Shown: one piece after another, positions 56,771 through 64,000 of the stretch | Layout of the letters: each line of letters begins with the position of its first letter | Position numbering within the stretch: the first letter of the stretch is position 1 | Source of the DNA: Watersipora subatra | Taxonomy: Eukaryota; Bryozoa; Gymnolaemata; Cheilostomatida; Watersiporidae | NCBI RefSeq assembly: GCF_963576615.1 | Contig: NC_088716.1 | Location: forward strand, 124,001-188,000 | DNA: 64,000 bases | Direction of reading: 5' to 3' | Made by a program: the position numbers and the translations under genes | Notes under the pieces: model-generated | Databases searched by the model: none | The model's input: the letters and a program-made list of their open reading frames with translations, nothing else | What the model was told of the DNA's origin: nothing

Positions 56771-57446
56771 CCCTTTCACTGCCGAGCATGTACAAATTTG
56801 GGTATCTACCAAGTGCCAGCCATTTTACCGAAAATTGCCGATATTGCTTCATGATATGTAAACAGTATTTTTTCCAATTTCAATCTCTATTTAGAGCAAT
56901 TTTGTTACATATTTTAATTTGCTAACATTTTAGCCATCATTGCTATGCAAAAAATCAATGAATCTATACTTTGTGCGATGATAAAGCTGTGTGATGCTAT
57001 GATCGATGCGAAGCTAAAACGATCTTCTATGTTTCTTACTCTTACAAAGTTATTAATTTCACCACTCTCACAGACAGTGTTGCTGCTTTAATTATCTGTA
57101 TAATCACGAAAATCTGAATCTGAAATGGCTATAATGTCATCAACATTACTAATTACCTGTTTTGTGACTCGCGCGCGGTAATTAATGAACTCACACAAAA
57201 AAAAGTTTGTTATTGAATTAGAAATTCTCTAACAAAAGTTCAAAATTGCTTCGTTATTCTAGGCTAATGTTATAGACAAACTTTCGGACAACACTGTCAA
57301 TTTCATAATAGCCTTAAAGACCGTGGGTTATGCTGTCAATAAATAATAAAATGAGGTAACTACGCAATTGCAGGGAAAGTCGCAATAATGCGTCTACGGC
57401 AGTAGTCCCACGAAAACGCATTTGTGCGTCTACTGCAGTGAAAGCG
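56771..57446. mobile_element. TTAA MITE, copy 1
   Basis: 676 bp flanked by TTAA (56767-56770 and 57447-57450), with ends CCCTTTCACTGCCG and, inverted, CGCTTTCACTGCAG. Near-identical to copy 2 about 270 bp downstream. TTAA sites and CCCTTT ends suggest piggyBac-type mobilisation. Confidence 0.8.
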
Positions 57447-57562
57447 TTAAAATGAAATCGTTTTCTCTGCAACTGGTTTACCCCAATTCCCTTGAATATG
57501 CCTCTAAAAGCTGCTTTCAACAATGAATTTCATATTCTCCTCAACCTAATTTTTTATCAAAC

Positions 57563-57706
57563 AGGTAGATAGTAGCAGGTGTTTGAATGTTGGTCCGCCC
57601 TGCCAACAGTTGAGTGTTTGAATCCTGTTGAAACTAATATTTTTTCCTAACCTTTAGGTAGGGCCTCATATAGACAGACCCGCATAAATCTTATTATAGT
57701 AAACTT
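57563..57706 (+). repeat. tRNA-derived SINE-like copy between two TTAA MITEs
   Basis: The head contains GTAGCAGGTGTTTGAATG and GAGTGTTTGAATCCTGTTG; the tail contains AGACAGACCCGCATAAATC...TATAGTAAA. It lies between the two TTAA MITE copies. Confidence 0.5.
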
Positions 57707-57712
57707 CATTAA

Positions 57713-58387
57713 CCCTTTCACTGCCGAGCATGTACAAATTTGGGTATCTGCTAAGTGCCAGCCATTTTACCGAAATTTGCCGATATTGCTTCATGATATG
57801 TAAACAGTATTTTTTCCAATTTTAATCACTATTTAGAACAATTTTGTTACATATTTTTATTTGCTAACATTTTAGCCATCATTGCTATGCAAAAATTCAA
57901 TGGACCTATATTTTGTGCGATGATAAAGCTGTGTGATGCTATGATCGATGCGAAGCTAAAACGATCTTCCATTATTCATACTCTTACAAAATTATAACTT
58001 TTACCACTCTCAGAGACAGTGCCGCTGTTTTAATTATCTGTATAAGCACAAAAATCTGAATCTGATATGGCTATAATGTCATCAACATTACTAATTACCT
58101 GTTTTCTGACTCGCGCGCGGTAATTAATGAACTCACAGAAAAAATGTTCGTTATTAAATTAGAAATTCTCTAACAAAAGTTTAAAATTGCTTCGTTATTT
58201 TAGTCTATTTTTATAGACAAACATTCGGAAAACACTGTCAATTCCATAAAAGTCTTAAAGACCGTGGGTTATGATGTCAACAATTAATAAACTGAGGTAA
58301 CTACGCAATTGCAGGGAAAGTCGCAATAATGCGTCTACGGCAGTCGTCCCACGAAAACGCATTTATGCGTCTATGGCAGTGAAAGGG
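57713..58387. mobile_element. TTAA MITE, copy 2
   Basis: 675 bp with TTAA at 57709-57712 and 58388-58391. The ends CCCTTTCACTGCC are better preserved than in copy 1. Same orientation as copy 1. Confidence 0.82.
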
Positions 58388-58391
58388 TTAA

Positions 58392-59149
58392 ATGGCGAGC
58401 CATGATTTATATCTTAAGTTAATCATCATTTCGTCTTGATTTCTAATAAAAATGCAGATTAGAAGTAAAATTACGTTTTTCAGTGATCCCTTTGGCTAAT
58501 ATGAACATTTAAATTTTTAGTAACCAAAAAGCAAAAAATCCTAGAATAATTCCTGCGTGCAAAGAGTGCACAAATTCCTAAAGTTCTGGTGCACACACTA
58601 GCATAATACATGGCATATGTATAGTATAGATATTGCCTTGGGCTATACACATCAGCCTTATTAAATGTTGTCATGTTGACAAATAAGTCGACCAATGAGA
58701 ATTGACCTCATTCGTGAAGGCCAATGGTATCCTCTACGAATTTTTCAGCGCTGGTATCTAATTAACAATCAAAGTGTTTTTATTCTAATATAGATCATCA
58801 ATATTGTTTCTGGAGCTATTTCTGTTGTTTTATTTTACTTGGGGAAAAGTGCTCCACTTTTACGGGGGAAACGGAAATGTAAAAACTTACTCCAGGTAAT
58901 GACAAAACTGCGAAGAAATATGGAATGTTGAGAATGTACGAGTGAGAATATCTTGGAATATATAAAATAGTTGTGTATAACAAGTACAGTTGACACTATT
59001 CTAAAGTCACTCTCAGACACTACTAGCTTGTATTGGATATGAATAACATGGAATCCAGGTGGTTATAATACACTATTTCAGCTAATCATATATGCATAGC
59101 TTTTATCTCCTCTGATGCAGACTAACACGTTTATTTTTAAATGAATCCT
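58392..59149. other. No feature recognised
   Basis: AT-rich interval without exon chain or repeat. Confidence 0.4.
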
Positions 59150-59400
59150 TGCCGATGCGACCATGTTGGCAAATCATCAGCAATGTCTGAAGGTCACAAA
59201 ACCAAACTGAAGGTCACGAGTTGAAATCCCTCACAAACCGGCTTTTTATAAGACTTGTTAAAAGTTAATTTGCACAAAATTGTAGTAGATTTATCAGAAA
59301 GTGTTGATATTTTTTATTATTTGCGATTGTTTTTCATGTTTGAGGTCATCTGATTGTCAGAATGTTTCAAGATTAAAATTGATAAAACTTGATTGCGGTT
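59150..59400 (+). repeat. SINE-like copy plus dispersed core
   Basis: CGATGCGACCATGTTGGCAA and CACGAGTTGAAATCCCTCAC resemble a decayed tRNA head. 59345-59400 has the block AGATTAAAATTGATAAAACT shared with 3590 and 47220. Confidence 0.45.
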
Positions 59401-61040
59401 AACCACTCGTATCAAGCACAAGTGTAATTATGAAGTCTATAGTTGTAAAGAGACAGAGCAGAGACACGTTACACTGTAACTTGAATATAATAGTCGGTAT
59501 CAACCACCACAACGACAACAACAAATGACATCATTTTGCACGTGTTTTTCCTTTGAGTGTTTTCTGTTTGAAGTTTTTTCAATTTAAATTCTGGAACATG
59601 TTAGTCAAATCATCTCAAGAATCAACAAAAATTTCAAGTTTAAAAAATATCCACACATTCCGATAAAGTCTACTAAAGTTTTGTGTAAGTTCATCATTAA
59701 AGAATAGAAAAAGCATAATATTATTATGTTTTATTATTTATCTTGAGGTGTTGACTGGTGTTTTAAAAAAATAATCATAGAGATTGACCGACTAGAAGCT
59801 GAGATATAGCCAGCCAAACATGGGTCTACCTAAAAACGAATCGGAGAGAAAACCCTTCGAAAACCCCAAAAGTTGTGACGTATGAAATCGACTTATTGGA
59901 CATGTGCCGGAGTTGCGCACCCTTACCTCCATTGCGTATACTGATTGTTTTAGGCTGTGAGATGCGAAACGCTTCTCGCGGTAGTAAATACTTGTAATTT
60001 ACAGACTAGCTTTGGTTTCTCAAAAAAATCAAGCAAATATTGTGTGGTTAAGGCAATTGCCCACAACCCCCTGCCATGATTTGTCAAAACAGAAGAGGAT
60101 ATTTTGACTATTGTGCCTCAAACTTTAACTCTATATACACCGATATGCTCCGGAGATCGTCTGTTGAACAAACGGCGCGTGTATAGTCTATGCCAGTCTA
60201 TAATTTACAATATCCGCTTTTCGCAGTTTGTTTACCAGTCAAATAAGACACGCAGATGTAAATCTTTGTTCCTTCTTCATTGTTGCACCTACTGCAGCAT
60301 TCAGTTGATTTTTAGGATTATTGTCACTGTTAATTAAACTGTAAGTTCACTACAGCCATATTTTTGAAAAGAATAACTTGACTGTGCTGCTCTTGTTGTA
60401 AGATAAGAAAACAACTTTTGATTTGATTCTATCTATGTTATCTATAATTGTTTTTTATGATTAATTAATATAATCATAATGCATATTATACAAACTAATA
60501 ATATAACTTTGTATAGAATCAACGATGTAATTAATATAATTTGTAGAAAATTCCAAATGATAATCGCGATTGATGATTGATTGAAGAAAACACTATGCAG
60601 ATACTTATGCTGAAGTTCATATCTTATCATTTAACATTACTTACTGAACTAAACCCAACTATCATCAATATCCATTTAGTTTTTGGTCATGGTAGTCAAA
60701 TTGAGTATGAAGTGCTTTGACACTTGAGACTGAAGTGGTTACCAGCAATTTCATTGTTACCAGATTTATATATATATAATTTGCTGATTCTTGCTTGGAG
60801 ATGGAATTGAAACTAAATGATATTCTTCTGCTTGCCACAATGAATATCATGCTCAGCAATGATTTCTTATCTTTGTTTAGACTAACATTGTACGCTTCTC
60901 ACCATACTGTTGGACACTGTTACCATGGCAACTTATGGCTCTAAGAAGTCTGAGCGTTCTCACTGTTGTTGCTGCTCTCTGTGAGAACACAGAGAGGCTA
61001 TTTCATTGGCCAAAGAATGAGGCGATTGCCAATAAATGGC
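59401..61040. other. No feature recognised
   Basis: AT-rich. Several short frames show no motif and no splice-consistent chain. Confidence 0.4.
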
Positions 61041-61059
61041 AGAGCTGCTTTCAAATCAC

Positions 61060-61190
61060 TTTTTTATGACTCAAATCAAATCAATTCATATCCAGCGAAC
61101 TACAAATCAAATCAAATCCCCATCCTCGTCAGCAGATTAGAAGCAAAGCAGATCAAATCGAATGAGCCCAATAACGAATTCAAATCTTGA
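61060..61190. repeat. CAAAT-rich simple repeat, inverted relative at 62285-62460
   Basis: Runs of CAAATCAAAT here match runs of GATTTGATTTG at 62285-62460, which also contains the palindrome AATATTTGAATATTCGAATATT. Confidence 0.65.
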
Positions 61191-61284
61191 ATCATTTGAG
61201 AATGATTAGAAATACTCTTTCAAATTGTTCGCTCAATTGTTGCATAGTATGATCAATTTACAGTATAGCCGTAGCGGCGTAGCC

Positions 61285-61370
61285 TGTACTCTTATCCATA
61301 GAACCTGAACCAGGTGGAAAGAGTAGGGGGTTTGGCCCCCTGCCCGTTTTTGGTTCTATGGATAGGAATA
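61285..61370. repeat. Hairpin around GGTTCTATGGATA
   Basis: TATCCATAGAACC near 61293 pairs with GGTTCTATGGATA near 61351. A CCCCC/GGGGG pair lies inside the loop. Confidence 0.7.
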
Positions 61371-61624
61371 GTATAGCTGTATCTCTGTAGCACTATATGT
61401 ATTATGTATGCTAAATTCATCATTAGATACGGTTTTGTTTTTTGTTCTACAAGGTATGTTAAAACATAATTGCAGAGCACATCATACCATTGGCTCGATA
61501 CATCAATGAATGAGTGGAGGGTTATGTAACAGTTTATGGTCATGGCTGTAACTTTGTTTTTATTGAAGCTCTTAAGCAAGAATGTACAAATGTAAAAAAA
61601 AACTTTAGATACTTGTTTAAAGTT

Positions 61625-62035
61625 ACAAAATACTGGAAATTCCACGGTCATACAGCCCACGACCAAAGTGATAATGGAAAAAAGAAAGGGTACTGTTGGT
61701 TGTTGAAAGAGTAGTTCTTAGCAGGAATTGACAAAGTATAGTGTAAATGAGACTTGTTTGAAATAGAAATTGAAATAGAAATGTTCTAGAAATATATTGA
61801 AAAGCTTGGTTTAATACAATAATAAATCACACCTAATCACACAAACAATCACACCTAATCTACTACTACACCTAATCTCAAACTTGTTACGATAAAAAAA
61901 ATTAATTTAAGCTGTAGGCCTAACGTACTGTAATGTATGCATTTTAACAACAACGACAAAGGAATATGTTTATCATAACTCTGAAAGGAAAAGTGGAAGT
62001 AAAATGGCAAGCTACTGTGTACTATGATTCAAAAT
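61625..62035. repeat. Dispersed repeat, relative of 42070-42385
   Basis: Contains GGTCATACAGCCCAC, CCAAAGTGATAATGG and AAGTAAAATGGCAAGCTAC in the same order as the other copy. Confidence 0.55.
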
Positions 62036-62039
62036 GATT

Positions 62040-62823
62040 TGGTGCAAAAGGTGCAAAATGATTCAAGCAAAGCTGGCTTGTCTTTGTCCTGACAAAGTTA
62101 TTTACCTTAATTCACAGAAAGAGGTGTTACTAGTTTAAATCACATCATAACACGGACCACAAATATAATTTACCAGCTCAAGGAAATCACTGCTAGTGCT
62201 GGGTTTAGGTTAACAGACCTAGGATGGCTTTTGACATACCTTATCCAACACAAATCTAGTCCATTTATCAGAGCTGCTCTAAAATCATGGTGATTTGAAT
62301 ATTTGAATATTCGAATATTTGAAACAAATCATATTGTACTGATTTGACACAAATGGTGATTTGATTTGATTCGATTTGAAAAGTTTTGGAACTAACTTGA
62401 TTTGATTTGAAGTTTCAGGCTTATTTGAAGACTTGATTTGAAAATTAATTCAAATCACATCGCTATCGATAGCCTTGTTTTCTGTAACTGATCGTAAAAC
62501 ATTTACGACGTTTGCGAAGTTAGCCCAAACTTTGGCAAGAAATGCGCACCATCGATACCGAGGCTAGGCAACCGCGTGCGTGTCCCTCTACAGAAAAAAG
62601 AAAATAACTGCGTGTCGTATGTGTAAAAAAAATCAACATGAGCAGCTCTGGTAAATTGTGGAATAGGCATGTTTGTAGTTTTGATGCTGGTATTGAATAC
62701 TTTGATGTCAATTATTGTATTGCTAGAAACTGGTTGTGACTATCCCACTCTAAACTCACAGTCACTAGTCAAAATAAAAATTACTTGTGCTGTGCCTACG
62801 GTATGAATGTGAATGAATGAATC
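62040..62823. other. No gene recognised
   Basis: AT-rich, including the GATTTG-rich stretch at 62285-62460. Confidence 0.4.
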
Positions 62824-63560
62824 ACAGGTATCCTTTAGCGGGATATTGCCGAAGCCGAGGCCGGGTCATAGTCTACACACACAAAAAACAACAGAGGTCT
62901 ACGTGGTTATGAGCAAAAACATAAGTATCCACCCAAATATCTCACCAATCCGATGAGCAGCACACACAAAAACTAAACCAATCGTCAGAGCCACCCAACA
63001 TGTCAAAATATTCCAAGTTTCAAGTTATGTCTTGCACAACTCACCTTATGGTTTCTCAAAACTTGTACCAAAGTCCCTATTAATATGAGACTGTCCGATT
63101 GCTGTTTTAGAAATGGCCGCTGCTAGCCTAGCCTAATGTCCTAATTCAACATCTCAGTAACTATCGGGGCATTGCTGAGTGCTCTCGAACTTTTTGGTTC
63201 CCTCTTTTAGCAATGCCCTGATAGTTAGTGAGATGTTGAATCAGGACGTTTGGTTAGGCTAGAAGCGACCATTTCTAAAACAGCAATCGAACAGTCTTAA
63301 ATTAATAGGGACTTTGGGACAAGTTTTGAGAAACCATGAGGTGAGTTTTGAAAGACATGACTTGAAACTTGGAATATTTTGACACGATGGGTGGCTCTGC
63401 TGATTAGTTTAGTTTTTGTGTGTGCTGCTTATCGGATTAGTAAGATATTTGGGTGAATACTTTTGTTTTTGCTCATAATCACGTGGACCTTTGTGGTTTT
63501 TTGTGGGTTAGACTACGGTCTGGCCTCGGCTTCGGCAATATCCCGCTAAAGGACACCTGT
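62824..63560. mobile_element. 737-bp near-perfect palindrome (foldback-type element)
   Basis: The left arm (62824 to about 63178) begins ACAGGTATCCTTTAGCGGGA. The right arm (about 63209-63560) ends with the complement, TCCCGCTAAAGGACACCTGT. The arms of about 350 bp differ at scattered bases only, and the central loop is about 30 bases. GAATGAAT occurs on both sides of the element, but a clean target duplication cannot be read because it is itself repeated. No coding sequence. Confidence 0.85.
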
Positions 63561-63649
63561 GGAATGAATAAAGTATTACAATATATAATATTCTACAATG
63601 AGACGAATCCTTGTTTTGAAATCTCATCAACAAATTTAACCATCGTTTT

Positions 63650-64000
63650 GTAGAGTCGTTAAAGTATAATAACGATACAAAACACATTTAAACCTATTTA
63701 AATATGTTACCAAGTCTTTGTAAACTGTCGGCATTATCTTAAAACTTACCCATCTGATTGGGTAAGTATACACAAATAGATAGATTAAGTTGGACGAAAA
63801 TCGCCACAAAACGCTTGAAAAGCTTGGTTTAATAAAAGTTAAGACCGGCCAACGATACACCAATAAAGCTATGCGACAGATAGTAGAACTATTTAGCAAT
63901 GCGCATTTCATGAGAAAACCGTGCTCATTTGACCAGTCTATGACATTGTTTACTTGTAATCGAATTTATCCGAAGGTTTCTGTAATAATTGTGGACCGTT
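63650..64000. repeat. Inverted copy of 42885-43250, possibly cut by the window edge
   Basis: The reverse complement shares GATTACAGAAACCTT-like, ATGCGCAT, GGCCGGTC and AACATATTTAAATA blocks with 42885-43250. Confidence 0.6.

Overview
The window looks like AT-rich nuclear DNA of an animal, probably an invertebrate. I see no prokaryotic gene structure. Instead there are multi-exon genes with GT..AG introns and AATAAA signals, tRNA-derived SINE-like repeats, many TA-, TTAA-, TAA- and 8/9-bp-flanked DNA transposons, and an LTR retrotransposon. The species cannot be named from the sequence. Almost everything supportable as coding belongs to a mobile element or to a gene of probable transposon origin. 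No ordinary housekeeping gene and no functional tRNA, rRNA or CRISPR was recognised.

Layout. 1-6.5 kb: a PIF/Harbinger-like MITE (1060-2324), a TA-flanked MITE (2368-3165) and an old pogo-like copy. 6.6-13.1 kb, plus strand: a multi-exon transposase-like gene of the KDZ (Kyakuja-Dileera-Zisupton) class, whose introns hold further repeats. 13.2-20.5 kb: a TIR-bearing DNA transposon interrupted by a Ty3/Gypsy element (13574-19016) with identical 143-bp LTRs, a 5-bp target duplication, gag, a broken pol and an extra SGNH-hydrolase-like ORF. 20.5-21.6 kb: ~359-bp tandem repeats. 22.2-26.5 kb, minus strand: a ten-exon gene for a 320-residue protein with N-terminal cysteine clusters and a C-terminal chromodomain.

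26.7-30 kb holds small elements. 30,198-37,169 is a ~7-kb Mutator-like (MULE) element with ~2-kb terminal inverted repeats, a perfect 9-bp target duplication, and a minus-strand gene encoding a FAR1-like zinc region, a Ulp1/C48 protease piece and a PHD finger. An uninterrupted paralogue of its insertion site lies at 38,392-38,995. 39.4-42 kb is a decayed piggyBac-like element. 43.4-45.5 kb is a TTAA-flanked element with a P2X7-domain-like fragment. The rest, to 64 kb, is minisatellites, paired TTAA MITEs, SINE-like repeats, a 737-bp near-perfect palindrome (62,824-63,560) and unannotatable AT-rich DNA.

Most of these units do not work together as a pathway. What the sequence shows is nested insertion and relative order: Gypsy inside a DNA transposon, MITEs inside the MULE arms, and the MULE inside one of two duplicated host segments. 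The most notable items are the Gag stop codon in the known UGA-CUAG readthrough context, the SGNH-like third ORF, the MULE with its preserved empty site, and the apparently intact chromodomain gene. All gene models were made by eye from frames and splice sites.
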